This document shows, one piece after another, positions 1 through 8,761 of a stretch of 64,000 nt of DNA (within the stretch, counting starts at the first letter, position 1; each line of letters opens with the position of its first letter). Source of the DNA: Psychroserpens damuponensis (lineage in GTDB: Bacteria; Bacteroidota; Bacteroidia; Flavobacteriales; Flavobacteriaceae); assembly GCF_000826655.1 (NCBI RefSeq), contig NZ_JXJO01000011.1, positions 236,038-300,037 on the forward strand. The letters are read 5' to 3'. The notes under the pieces were generated by a model, which was not told the DNA's origin, searched no databases, and saw only the letters and a program-made list of their open reading frames with translations. Position numbers and translations under genes: made by a program.

Positions 1-1
1 T

Positions 2-880
2 GGAGATATACGCAATTTAGAACATTTAAAATCTAATGATAATTTTGAATTTATAGAGCACGATGTTACAGAGTATATCGATGTTGATGTCACTCTAGAT
101 TACATACTACACTTTGCGTCACCAGCGAGTCCAATAGATTATTTAAAAATACCTATCCAAACCCTAAAAGTTGGATCCTTAGGGACGCATAATTTATTAG
201 GTTTAGCAAAAGCAAAGAAAGCGAGGTTGTTAATTGCATCAACTTCCGAAGTATATGGTGATCCACTCGTACATCCTCAAACAGAAGATTACTATGGTAA
301 CGTTAATACCATTGGTCCTAGAGGTGTCTATGATGAAGCTAAACGATTTCAAGAATCAATAACCATGGCATATCATAGATTTCATGGTGTTGAGACTAGA
401 ATAGTACGTATTTTTAACACCTATGGTCCTAGAATGAGACTTAATGATGGTAGAGTTATTCCAGCCTTTATGGGACAAGCATTAAGAGGCGAAGATTTAA
501 CCGTTTTTGGAGACGGCTCTCAAACCCGATCGTTTTGCTATATTGACGATCAAGTTGAAGGGATTTATAGACTTTTACTAAGTGATTATGCATATCCAGT
601 AAATATTGGAAATCCACATGAAATATCAATACGTGATTTTGCAGAGGAGATTATAAAATTAACAAATACAACACAAAAGGTTATTTATAGAGATTTACCT
701 GTAGATGATCCATTACAAAGACAACCAGATATTACTTTAGCTAAAAAATTACTAAATTGGGAACCTAAGGTTGAAAGAGAAGAAGGCATGATAAAAACAT
801 TTGAGTATTTCAAGAGCTTATCACATGAAGACCTTTTTAAACGAGAGCATAGAGACTTTTCAAAACACATAAAACCGTAA
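2..880 (+). CDS. UDP-glucuronate decarboxylase (5'-truncated)
   Basis: Extended short-chain dehydrogenase that would convert UDP-glucuronate to UDP-xylose in the cytoplasm for surface glycan synthesis. The reading frame is open from base 2, so the N-terminal NAD-binding Gly motif lies outside the window. Visible are HFASPASP, the STSEVYGDP strand with the catalytic Ser/Thr, the YDEAK motif (YxxxK pair), [10 protein letters not shown] and the C-terminal DPLQRQPDI segment typical of this subfamily. It is followed one base later by the initiating glycosylphosphotransferase, so both are probably one operon. A related NAD-dependent sugar epimerase is the main alternative. An internal ATG at 227 is not the start, because homologous sequence continues upstream. 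Confidence 0.85.
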   Translation, partial: GDIRNLEHLKSNDNFEFIEHDVTEYIDVDVTLDYILHFASPASPIDYLKIPIQTLKVGSLGTHNLLGLAKAKKARLLIASTSEVYGDPLVHPQTEDYYGNVNTIGPRGVYDEAKRFQESITMAYHRFHGVETRIVRIFNTYGPRMRLNDGRVIPAFMGQALRGEDLTVFGDGSQTRSFCYIDDQVEGIYRLLLSDYAYPVNIGNPHEISIRDFAEEIIKLTNTTQKVIYRDLPVDDPLQRQPDITLAKKLLNWEPKVEREEGMIKTFEYFKSLSHEDLFKREHRDFSKHIKP

Positions 881-881
881 T

Positions 882-2240
882 TTGAGCTTATTTAAACAAG
901 GACGATATTCAGGATATTTAAGGCCAATTTCATATTTAATTGATTTAAGTATTATAAATGGGTTTGCAATCTTTTATTTTTTTATAAATATTGATCCCAT
1001 CATATTTATTGTTTTTACATCTATTGCATGGCTTACGCTTTCAGTATATTCTAAATTTTACGAAGTATACAGGTATACTAGAGAGGTTAAAATTTACTCT
1101 CTAATTCTCACACAAATGATTTTGTTTACCTTAATCATTTTTGCATTTGCTGGCTACCATCATAAATTAAATATATACCCAATAACTATATTTAAATATA
1201 TAATTTCTGTATTTCTAGCTATTGCGTTTTTCAAATTTACAATCTATTATTTATTGCAAAAATATCGCGTTTCTTTCGGCGGAAATTTTAGACGTACAGT
1301 CATATTTGGCGATAATAAAAAAACTAGAGCTCTAGAAACGTTCTTTACTCAAAATCCAGAATATGGCTATGTACATGTCAAAACATTTAATTTAAAGGAT
1401 AGAAAAAACATCAATCTACTCAGTTTGTTCGAAGCCATTAAAAAAGAGGAAATTGATGAAATTTACTGCTCAATTTCAGAGTTGACCAATCAGCAAATTA
1501 GTGATATTTCAGATTTTGCAGATAACAACCTTAAAATATTAAAGTTTCTTCCAGATAATAAAGAGATATACTCAAAAAAATTAAAATATGAGTATTACGA
1601 TTACATCCCAATTTTATCGCTTAGAGATATCCCTCTAGAAGATTCTTTTAACATGGTTTTAAAAAGAACATTTGATATTCTTTTTTCTAGTATAGTCGTC
1701 ATATTTATCTTATCGTGGTTAACACCAATAATTGCTATATTAATTAAATTAGAATCAAAAGGACCAGTGTTTTTTAAACAGTCTAGAAATGGTTTTAATT
1801 ATAAGGAGTTTGATTGCTATAAGTTTAGATCCATGACACCTAATAAAGATGCGCATTTATATCAAGCAACGCGTGGAGATCAACGTATAACTAGAATGGG
1901 TAAGTTTATTAGAAAAACAAGTATAGATGAATTGCCTCAGTTTTTTAATGTGCTTTTTGGAGACATGTCTGTAGTTGGTCCAAGACCTCACATGGTTAGT
2001 CATACAAATATGTACGCCAAAAAAATTGACAAGTTTATGGTGCGCCATTTTGTAAAACCTGGCATTACAGGTCTAGCCCAAATTAGTGGTTTTAGAGGCG
2101 AAATAGAATCAGATAAAGATATCATTGGTCGTGTAAAATACGATATCTTCTACATAGAAAATTGGTCACTACTTTTAGACCTAAAAATTATTACAAAAAC
2201 GTTTATGAATGCCGTTAAAGGAGAAGATAAAGCGTATTAA
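882..2240 (+). CDS. Polyprenyl glycosylphosphotransferase (exopolysaccharide initiation)
   Basis: Likely transfers a sugar-1-phosphate from a UDP-sugar to undecaprenyl phosphate at the inner membrane, the first step of capsule or exopolysaccharide repeat assembly. The 452-residue layout fits the WcaJ/WbaP family: four to five N-terminal membrane segments (about 13-130), a central nucleotide-binding-like region, a membrane hairpin near 265-290, and the C-terminal catalytic domain with KFRSM, TSIDELPQFFNVLFGDMS and VGPRPH motifs. The start is TTG at 882, one base after the preceding stop; no upstream ATG exists in frame. It overlaps the convergent glycosyltransferase at their stop codons. Confidence 0.88.
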   Translation: MSLFKQGRYSGYLRPISYLIDLSIINGFAIFYFFINIDPIIFIVFTSIAWLTLSVYSKFYEVYRYTREVKIYSLILTQMILFTLIIFAFAGYHHKLNIYPITIFKYIISVFLAIAFFKFTIYYLLQKYRVSFGGNFRRTVIFGDNKKTRALETFFTQNPEYGYVHVKTFNLKDRKNINLLSLFEAIKKEEIDEIYCSISELTNQQISDISDFADNNLKILKFLPDNKEIYSKKLKYEYYDYIPILSLRDIPLEDSFNMVLKRTFDILFSSIVVIFILSWLTPIIAILIKLESKGPVFFKQSRNGFNYKEFDCYKFRSMTPNKDAHLYQATRGDQRITRMGKFIRKTSIDELPQFFNVLFGDMSVVGPRPHMVSHTNMYAKKIDKFMVRHFVKPGITGLAQISGFRGEIESDKDIIGRVKYDIFYIENWSLLLDLKIITKTFMNAVKGEDKAY

Positions 2241-3400
2241 ATTATAGTTTTTAAAGCGTCTAACTGCTTCCTAAAATCAAAGTTTTTAAGCGCAGTTTTT
2301 TGGATACTTACTTTTCTTTCCAGTGATAATGAATCCTTTTTAATAGTCGCTATTACGCTATTTAAATCATCATAATCTCCCGACGTAGCAATCCATCCTA
2401 AATTATTAGTAGTAATCACATTTTCACCCTCACCACCACCAAAATAAAGCATAGGTAAGCCTAAACGAGCGTACTCAAATATTTTTGAAGGCACACTACC
2501 ATAAATTCTATTGAGTAAAGGGATAATGGCAATATCATATTGTAATAAAAGCCTGTGAAGCTCATCTCTTGTGACTCTACCATGAAAATAGATAGGCAAT
2601 TCAGGATGTTGAGCAATAAAATCTTCAATTAATAACTGCTCAGCTCCAGAGCCATAAATATGAAACTCAATATGAGTATAATCTAACGCTGTACACAATT
2701 TATAAATGCCTTGAGCAATACCTAAAAGTCCAGCATATACTATTTTTAATGAACCATTAGATTGAGTTTGTTGAATTTTTGGAGCTTTAAAATTTGGGTA
2801 ATTACGATATAAAAACGTGTTTTTATCAGGAAATATAGAGTTTACATGAGTTAAAATTTCTTCACTTTGTCCTAAAATTATATTCGCTCTTTTATAATTA
2901 AAGTGCTCAATTTTTTCTAACATTTTATAGCTAAAATTCTTTTTAAGAGCTCCTAGTTCTAAACCTGCAATTGGCCAAAGATCACTCACATTTAAGATGA
3001 GGTTGCGATTTTTATTCCGAAGAAAAAGCATAGAGGTGAACGCAACTAGAAGCGGAGGAGATTGTACAATAACTGTTTTTGGGATCTTATTCCACATAAA
3101 AAACCAAACCAAGCTAAAACTATAAGACAACATTGCAATTAATCGTAACAGCTTGTTTTTTGAATTACTGGCATAAATCCACAACCTATTAATCGTAATA
3201 GTATTCTCTTTGGAAATGTGCTTAAATTTACCCTTATAGTCATCAAAAATCTTACCTGTAGGATAATTTGGTAAAGGTGTCACTACCGAAACTTTAAAAC
3301 CCTGTTGCTCTAAACCATTTGCCAATTGAAAAATGCGATTAGAAGCAGCTCCAATTTCTGGAGGAAAATAACTGGTAATAATTAAAACGTCTTTTTTCAT
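2237..3400 (-). CDS. Glycosyltransferase family 4 (WbuB-like)
   Basis: Predicted cytoplasmic retaining glycosyltransferase of the GT-B fold acting in surface polysaccharide assembly. The N-terminal half has the SYFPPEIGAASNR acceptor-side motif typical of WbuB-like enzymes. The C-terminal half has the donor-site segments IVYAGLLGIAQG, FHGRVTRDEL, and an EYARLGLPMLYF stretch in place of the usual E-x7-E motif. Its ATG overlaps the stop of the upstream CapK-like gene by four bases (ATGA), showing translational coupling. Its 3' end touches the convergent glycosylphosphotransferase. Donor and acceptor cannot be read from sequence. Confidence 0.85.
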   Translation of the reverse strand: MKKDVLIITSYFPPEIGAASNRIFQLANGLEQQGFKVSVVTPLPNYPTGKIFDDYKGKFKHISKENTITINRLWIYASNSKNKLLRLIAMLSYSFSLVWFFMWNKIPKTVIVQSPPLLVAFTSMLFLRNKNRNLILNVSDLWPIAGLELGALKKNFSYKMLEKIEHFNYKRANIILGQSEEILTHVNSIFPDKNTFLYRNYPNFKAPKIQQTQSNGSLKIVYAGLLGIAQGIYKLCTALDYTHIEFHIYGSGAEQLLIEDFIAQHPELPIYFHGRVTRDELHRLLLQYDIAIIPLLNRIYGSVPSKIFEYARLGLPMLYFGGGEGENVITTNNLGWIATSGDYDDLNSVIATIKKDSLSLERKVSIQKTALKNFDFRKQLDALKTII

Positions 3401-4716
3401 GAATTAGAGGTAACGTGAGAAGTAAATTGTTTTAATTTTCCACTTTTAGAACGTTTTAATGTATGTTGTTTTTCAAACCTAATGGTTAATCCATTTTCAA
3501 GATAACGTTCCATTTCTTGGGTTATGGTATTCTTTTTTTCTTCGGAAAGCGTCGTTAAACTCACATAGATAACTTTAAAAAGATGCGGTTCTAGTTGTTC
3601 TATTACAAACTCTTTAACATTACCATCATCTTCAATAATACTTTTAGTAATGTAGTAAAAGGTGAGACCTGCAGCTTTTTTTCCGCTAGGTAAAATAGCA
3701 ATATCATTGGTTCTACCAATTAAGGTTTTTAAAAGAGGTGTTTTTAATGTACTCTTTTTAGAAATGACACCTATATCACCAATATCGTATCTAATAAATG
3801 GATGCGCTTTATTATATAATGAGGTAATTACAATACGACCTTCTTCTCCATAAGGAAGTATAACATCATTCTCATCTAATATTTCAACATACAAGGTTTC
3901 ACTATTGAGTTGCCAATCATTATTAGTGTTTTGAAAAGCGATTAAATCCAATTCTGAGGCTCCATATTCATTAATAACTGGTACTCCAAATTGTTGTTCC
4001 ATGAGCTTTTTGTCCTTGTCAAATAACATTTCCGAAGTAACCACACAAGCGCTCAAAGTTGGGCAAATAGTGGTTAAACAAATAGATTGTCGTTCTAAAA
4101 ATTTAGCAAATTGAACAATAGAACTCGTATAGCCATTGATATATTCAAACGACGTAGATTTAAATTTTTGTAAATGCGAATTGAAAGCTTCGTCACTTAA
4201 ATCAAACACCGAAAATCGATAACGCTTACTGAGTTTATCTTTAAAACGCTCTTTATAATAGCCTTTTTTATCTAACGGAATACCATAAAAACGAGCCTGT
4301 TGTGAGGTATTAAAATCTAAACCGTACCAACCAAATCTATTTTGAATTACAGCCCAAGTTAAGGCATGGCTAAACTTATCTTTAGCAAAAATAAAAGGGT
4401 CACCAGACGATCCTGATGTTTTATTGACATACACATTTTTAGTGGTAAAACCATTTGATAGTCGCTCATGTAAGGGTTGCTGTAAATCTTTTTTAGTCAT
4501 CACAGGTATTGATGACCACGATTTAGAATTTGCATGAGGTGCTAAAGATTTATAAAAGGTGTTGTGCTTTAAGTGATACTCTACAATGGTTTTGAGTTTA
4601 TCATCAATAAACGCTTTGTAATCGTTATCGTTTTTTTGCTGAATATGAGCCAATTCAATTTTTGCCTTATCCAAAGGGTAGCCATTTAATCGCAATGAAA
4701 AATCAAAAAGGTTCAA
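3397..4716 (-). CDS. Phenylacetate-CoA ligase/CapK-family adenylate-forming protein
   Basis: Member of the adenylate-forming (ANL) superfamily, of the PaaK/CapK branch often found in capsule loci. Visible are the P-loop-like NKTSGSSGDPF motif (about residues 98-108), YGASELD (AMP-binding motif A5-like), and the YDIGDIG and IGRTNDI segments. Length (439) fits the family. Position in a polysaccharide operon, directly upstream of and overlapping a GT4 gene, favours a role in modifying a surface glycan rather than phenylacetate catabolism, but the substrate is unknown. Promoter signals lie in the divergent gap shared with purD. Confidence 0.8.
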   Translation of the reverse strand: MNLFDFSLRLNGYPLDKAKIELAHIQQKNDNDYKAFIDDKLKTIVEYHLKHNTFYKSLAPHANSKSWSSIPVMTKKDLQQPLHERLSNGFTTKNVYVNKTSGSSGDPFIFAKDKFSHALTWAVIQNRFGWYGLDFNTSQQARFYGIPLDKKGYYKERFKDKLSKRYRFSVFDLSDEAFNSHLQKFKSTSFEYINGYTSSIVQFAKFLERQSICLTTICPTLSACVVTSEMLFDKDKKLMEQQFGVPVINEYGASELDLIAFQNTNNDWQLNSETLYVEILDENDVILPYGEEGRIVITSLYNKAHPFIRYDIGDIGVISKKSTLKTPLLKTLIGRTNDIAILPSGKKAAGLTFYYITKSIIEDDGNVKEFVIEQLEPHLFKVIYVSLTTLSEEKKNTITQEMERYLENGLTIRFEKQHTLKRSKSGKLKQFTSHVTSNS

Positions 4717-4780
4717 AAAAGGATAAGTTTGTGTTGGATGTAAAGTAAAGAAAAAAAGTCTTGTTTAGAAACTTCGAAAC

Positions 4781-4804
4781 GCGTAAAAACAATTATTTTT
4801 ACGC
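4781..4804. promoter_or_regulatory. Inverted repeat upstream of purD
   Basis: A perfect 9-bp inverted repeat (GCGTAAAAA / TTTTTACGC, 6-base spacer) lies 15 bases before the purD start in the divergent gap. It could be an operator or a leader hairpin; no regulator is identified. Confidence 0.4.
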
Positions 4805-4819
4805 AAACAAATTGAAAAC

Positions 4820-6091
4820 ATGACAATATTAATTCTTGGTTCTGGAGGTAGAGAGCACACATTTGCTTGGAAAGTAAATCAAAGTCAATTATGTGACACC
4901 ATTTTTGTGGCACCTGGAAATTCGGGTACTGCACAAATAGCAACAAATGTTGCTATTAAAGTCACCGATTTTGAGGCAATAAAGTCCTTGGTGATTGAGC
5001 ATAATATTGAAATGGTGGTTGTAGGGCCAGAAGATCCATTGGTTCAAGGAATTCATGATTTCTTTTTAAATGATGAGCAGTTAAAGCACGTTGCTGTTAT
5101 TGGTCCTCAAAAAGCAGCTGCAGAGCTAGAGGGAAGTAAAGAATTTGCAAAAGAATTTTTATTTAGGCACAACATTCCCACGGCTGCTTACGAAAGTTTT
5201 GATGCGAGTAACGTAGCAGATGGATACAAGTTTTTAGAAACATTAAATCCTCCTTATGTGTTAAAAGCAGATGGTTTAGCAGCAGGTAAAGGTGTGTTAA
5301 TACTTAATGATTTAAACGAAGCGAAAACAGAGCTTAAAAGTATGCTTGTTGATGCTAAGTTTGGGACAGCGAGTTCTAAAGTGGTTATTGAAGAGTTTCT
5401 CGACGGTATAGAATTGAGCTGTTTTGTTCTAACAGATGGAAAAAACTATAAAATTTTACCAACTGCTAAAGATTATAAACGAATTGGAGAAGGCGATACT
5501 GGTTTAAATACTGGCGGAATGGGAGCAATTTCACCAGTTCCTTTTGCTACAGACGAGTTTTTAAATAAAATTGAAGAGCGAATTGTAAAACCAACAATTT
5601 CTGGGTTACAAAAAGACAATTTGCCTTATAAAGGATTTGTGTTTATTGGTTTAATTAAAGTTGGTGATGATCCAAAAGTTATAGAGTATAATGTTAGAAT
5701 GGGAGATCCAGAAACCGAAGTTGTGCTACCTAGACTTAAAAATGATTTGGTTGAAATATTTCAGGCTATTGCTAACCAAACTTTAGATACAATAGACATT
5801 GAAATAGACGAACGTGCAGCTACAACAGTTATGCTTGTATCTGGTGGTTATCCAGAGGCTTATGAAAAAGGCAAAGAAATTACCGGATTAGAAAATATTG
5901 AAGATTCTATTGCTTTTCATGCAGGAGCTCATTTAAAAGATGGAAAAACGTTAACTTCTGGCGGACGCGTTATGGCGATAACATCTTATGGAAATACGTA
6001 CCAAGAAGCCATAAAAAAATCTTACCAAAATATAGATCAACTACATTTTGATAAGATGAATTATCGAAAAGATATTGGTTTCGATTTATAA
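4820..6091 (+). CDS. purD: Phosphoribosylamine--glycine ligase
   Basis: Second enzyme of de novo purine synthesis: joins phosphoribosylamine and glycine with ATP. The 423-residue protein has the usual architecture: N-terminal GSGGREH motif (residues 7-13), VGPEDPL, the ATP-grasp core with LKADGLAAGKGV, the GLNTGGMGAISP loop, VRMGDPETEV near the active site and a C-terminal domain. Length is normal for the family. The gene stands alone on the plus strand, with a 9-bp inverted repeat 15 bases upstream and a convergent small gene eight bases downstream. Confidence 0.97.
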   Translation: MTILILGSGGREHTFAWKVNQSQLCDTIFVAPGNSGTAQIATNVAIKVTDFEAIKSLVIEHNIEMVVVGPEDPLVQGIHDFFLNDEQLKHVAVIGPQKAAAELEGSKEFAKEFLFRHNIPTAAYESFDASNVADGYKFLETLNPPYVLKADGLAAGKGVLILNDLNEAKTELKSMLVDAKFGTASSKVVIEEFLDGIELSCFVLTDGKNYKILPTAKDYKRIGEGDTGLNTGGMGAISPVPFATDEFLNKIEERIVKPTISGLQKDNLPYKGFVFIGLIKVGDDPKVIEYNVRMGDPETEVVLPRLKNDLVEIFQAIANQTLDTIDIEIDERAATTVMLVSGGYPEAYEKGKEITGLENIEDSIAFHAGAHLKDGKTLTSGGRVMAITSYGNTYQEAIKKSYQNIDQLHFDKMNYRKDIGFDL

Positions 6092-6098
6092 AACCAGT

Positions 6099-6326
6099 CT
6101 ATAAATAAGAATGAGACGTTACACTCTTATCTTCTTCGTTGTTTTTACTATGTTCTTTTAATTGTAGCATCCAGTACACCATAGCTACTATACAAATGAT
6201 GATAAAAATCCATGATATGAAATTTGCCGACCACCAGTTTTCTAATTCTAGAGCTCTAAGTGCGTCAAGTGGAGCGAATAAAAAATCTACGAATAAATCT
6301 TGTATAGCGTAAAAAAAGTCTTTCAT
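6099..6326 (-). CDS. Small membrane protein, DUF6341-like
   Basis: A 75-residue protein with an amphipathic N-terminus (FFYAIQDLFVDFLFAPLDALR), one clear membrane segment at about 36-54 (ISWIFIIICIVAMVYWML) and a charged tail. It resembles a family of flavobacterial proteins of unknown function usually found between purD and upp; this assignment is from memory of gene order. It is convergent with purD and divergent from the next membrane protein, so it probably has its own promoter. No catalytic residues are evident. Confidence 0.7.
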   Translation of the reverse strand: MKDFFYAIQDLFVDFLFAPLDALRALELENWWSANFISWIFIIICIVAMVYWMLQLKEHSKNNEEDKSVTSHSYL

Positions 6327-6374
6327 TAAGTTATATTTTATAGAAACTCTTATAAAGCTTCATTGGTATAATCA

Positions 6375-6382
6375 TATATTTA
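6375..6382 (+). promoter_or_regulatory. Candidate -7 box for the DUF6427-like gene
   Basis: TATATTTA matches the Bacteroidota -7 pattern TAnnTTTG except the last base and lies 41 bases before the ATG at 6424. No convincing -33 box was identified. Confidence 0.35.
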
Positions 6383-6423
6383 CAGTACAAAATTACATAT
6401 TTTTTTTATTTTAATCTACTTCA

Positions 6424-7347
6424 ATGATTTCAAATTTTTTTAGCAAATCAAAACCAATACACTACATCGTTGTTAGTGTCGTACTATTATTGGTTTTTGT
6501 TTTGGTAAGATTTACGATGTTTTCTGAAGAATTTAATTTAGTAATTCTTGCCAAACAATTAGGGCTATTTCTTATCGCATTGTGTTCTATTTTTATTTTA
6601 GATTTCTTAGTTAGCCGTAATAGCTTAACCAAAAAGAATAGTTATAACATACTACTGTTTGTACTGTATTTTGCCATTTTACCTCAAGCTACATTGAACG
6701 CTAATTTATTATTTGCTAACTTTTTTATCCTTTTAGCCTTAAGACGAATTGTAAGTTTAAGATCTCAAAAAGATGTTAAAAAAAAGTTGTTTGATGCTTC
6801 AATTTGGATTTCTATAGCCACTCTTTTTTACTTTTGGTCGGCTTTATTTTTTATAATGATTGTCGCAGCTTTACTGGTTTACGTTATTACAGATGTAAAA
6901 AATTATTTAATACCAGTTGTAGGTATAGCTACTGTAGCCATCATTGCAATCTCTTATTTTATTGTTAGTGATAAGGACATATTTAACTATGTTAGTGGTT
7001 TATTTGATTACAGCGTAGACTTTAGTGCCTTAAATTCTAAACGAATAATAATTGGTGCAACACTATTATTTTCATTTGGCTTATGGTCGTTGTTTTATTA
7101 TATAAAAAATATAACATCTCAAATGAAGAGTTATAGACCTTCTTTTAAACTTATAATATTATCAACTATTATTGGAATAGTGATAATTGGAATAGCGCCT
7201 TCAAAAAATGGAAGTGAGTTTCTATTTCTATTTGCACCTTTATCTATAATTATGACCAATTATATTGAAGTAATTTCTGAAAAATGGTTTAAAGAAACAC
7301 TGCTTTGGGTGCTTATTTTAACACCAATAGTTTTATTAATGCTGTAG
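6424..7347 (+). CDS. Polytopic membrane protein, DUF6427-like
   Basis: A 307-residue integral membrane protein with roughly eight to ten hydrophobic segments spread over its length and short basic loops (for example RRIVSLRSQKDVKKK). It resembles a flavobacterial family of unknown function that sits next to upp. No transport or enzymatic motif is recognisable. Its last 12 bases overlap the convergent upp gene. Function unknown. Confidence 0.7.
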   Translation: MISNFFSKSKPIHYIVVSVVLLLVFVLVRFTMFSEEFNLVILAKQLGLFLIALCSIFILDFLVSRNSLTKKNSYNILLFVLYFAILPQATLNANLLFANFFILLALRRIVSLRSQKDVKKKLFDASIWISIATLFYFWSALFFIMIVAALLVYVITDVKNYLIPVVGIATVAIIAISYFIVSDKDIFNYVSGLFDYSVDFSALNSKRIIIGATLLFSFGLWSLFYYIKNITSQMKSYRPSFKLIILSTIIGIVIIGIAPSKNGSEFLFLFAPLSIIMTNYIEVISEKWFKETLLWVLILTPIVLLML

Positions 7348-7995
7348 TTTTTTTCCAAAAGCTAAATCTCCTGCATCACCTAATCCAGGAACAATATAAC
7401 CTTTATCACTTAGCGTTTTATCTACAGCAGCAATCCATAGGTGTGTATCTTTTCCGAAGTGATCATTAATAAAATCAACGCCATCTTGAGCTCCAATAAC
7501 ACTTACAATATGAATGTTTTTTGGCGTGCCAAAAGGTTTTAGGGCTTCAAAAGTAGCAACCATAGATTGACCTGTTGCTAACATAGGATCTGCAAGAATT
7601 AGTGTTTTGCCTTCTAGACTTGGGCATGCCAAATATTCTACAATAATTTCAAAAGTTTCTGGGTTGTCTTTATGATGCCTATATGCAGAAATAAATGCAT
7701 TTTCTGCCTCATCAAAATAGTTTAAGAGTCCGTTGTGAAGTGGTACACCAGCTCTTAAAATTGAGCACAAAACAATATCATCACTATATAGTTTAGTCTC
7801 AATTTCACCTAGAGGAGTTGTGGTTGTTTTAGCTGAAAAATCTAAGGTTTTACTCATTTCATAGCATAAAACTTCACCTATACGTTCAATGTTTCGCCTA
7901 AAGCGCATTCGATCGGTTTGAATGTTAACATCTCTAATTTCTGAAACAAATGAATTTAATATAGAATTTTCTTGTGATAAATTATGAATATGCAT
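7336..7995 (-). CDS. upp: Uracil phosphoribosyltransferase
   Basis: Pyrimidine salvage enzyme converting uracil and PRPP to UMP in the cytosol. The 219-residue sequence shows RAGVPLHNGLL, the PRPP-binding loop LADPMLATGQSM and the C-terminal uracil-binding PGLGDAGDLAFG. Length is normal for the family. It is transcribed divergently from the DUF4254 gene; the short gap carries a TAACTTTA -7-like box on the minus strand (8021-8028) and a perfect inverted repeat at 8004-8018. Confidence 0.96.
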   Translation of the reverse strand: MHIHNLSQENSILNSFVSEIRDVNIQTDRMRFRRNIERIGEVLCYEMSKTLDFSAKTTTTPLGEIETKLYSDDIVLCSILRAGVPLHNGLLNYFDEAENAFISAYRHHKDNPETFEIIVEYLACPSLEGKTLILADPMLATGQSMVATFEALKPFGTPKNIHIVSVIGAQDGVDFINDHFGKDTHLWIAAVDKTLSDKGYIVPGLGDAGDLAFGKKLQH

Positions 7996-8003
7996 AGTTG
8001 AGT

Positions 8004-8018
8004 GTTCATTTTATGAAC
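8004..8018. promoter_or_regulatory. Palindrome in the upp/DUF4254 divergent promoter
   Basis: GTTCATTTTATGAAC is a perfect 6-bp inverted repeat with a TTT centre. It sits between the upp start and its -7-like box, where a repressor or a 5'-UTR hairpin would act. Confidence 0.35.
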
Positions 8019-8039
8019 GCTAAAGTTAATAAATACCCA

Positions 8040-8047
8040 TATATTTG
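8040..8047 (+). promoter_or_regulatory. -7 promoter box of the DUF4254 gene
   Basis: TATATTTG is a full match to the TAnnTTTG element and lies 19 bases before the ATG at 8067. It rules out the longer frame from 7998, because that start would precede the promoter. Confidence 0.6.
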
Positions 8048-8066
8048 TAGTCTAAATTTTTATATT

Positions 8067-8675
8067 ATGTTTTCAGAAAAAGCCAATAAAATATTTCAAG
8101 ATGTGATAGCAAAATATCACGTTATTAATACCGTTGATCAACCGTTTACTAATCAGTATGATAAAGATTCAAACTTATTAGAACATTTACTCTATAGAAA
8201 ATGTTGGATTGATACTGTGCAATGGCATTATGAAGACATAATTCGTGATCCTCAAATTGATCCTGTTGCTGCTTTAAAGCTAAAACGCCAAATTGATGCG
8301 TCTAACCAAGATAGAACAGATATGGTAGAATACATTGATAGCTATTTTTTAGAAAAATATAAGGCAGTTACTCCAAAAGAAAATGCGACTATAAATACCG
8401 AAAGTCCGGCTTGGGGAATCGATAGATTATCCATTTTAGCACTTAAAGTGTATCACATGAACGAAGAAGCAACTCGTGACGATGCTTCAGCTGAACATAG
8501 AGCAGCATGTCAAACAAAGTTAGACGTTTTATTAGACCAACGTGTAGATTTATCAACAGCAATTGATACGCTTATTGATGACATTAGTAAAGGTGATAAG
8601 TACATGAAAGTGTATAAGCAAATGAAAATGTATAATGACGATGAACTTAATCCTGTGTTACGTTCACAAAAGTAA
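8067..8675 (+). CDS. DUF4254 domain-containing protein
   Basis: Cytosolic 202-residue, mostly helical protein of a family common in Bacteroidota next to GT9 glycosyltransferases; function unknown. Conserved-looking parts are the N-terminal helix FSEKANKIFQDVIAKYH, LLYRKCWIDTVQWHYEDIIRDP, and DRLSILALKVYHM. I take the ATG at 8067 rather than 7998 because a TAnnTTTG box lies between them and the extra residues look like translated promoter. It ends in a strong terminator before the GT9 gene, so co-transcription would need read-through. Confidence 0.75.
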   Translation: MFSEKANKIFQDVIAKYHVINTVDQPFTNQYDKDSNLLEHLLYRKCWIDTVQWHYEDIIRDPQIDPVAALKLKRQIDASNQDRTDMVEYIDSYFLEKYKAVTPKENATINTESPAWGIDRLSILALKVYHMNEEATRDDASAEHRAACQTKLDVLLDQRVDLSTAIDTLIDDISKGDKYMKVYKQMKMYNDDELNPVLRSQK

Positions 8676-8694
8676 ATAGATTTCCAAATCTAAT

Positions 8695-8725
8695 ACCTTC
8701 CCTTTTTTTGGGGAAGGTGGTTTTT
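8695..8725 (+). terminator. Rho-independent terminator after DUF4254 gene
   Basis: Stem ACCTTCCC / GGGAAGGT (8695-8702 with 8711-8718) with an 8-base loop, then GG and a T5 run. Confidence 0.8.
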
Positions 8726-8761
8726 GATTTTTGTTAATCAAAACACTCACGGGTTTCTAAC

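Noticed and set aside
4781..4812. PurR box (ACGCAAAC) before purD
   Set aside because: The match to the enterobacterial half-site is partial and that regulator is not expected in this phylum.
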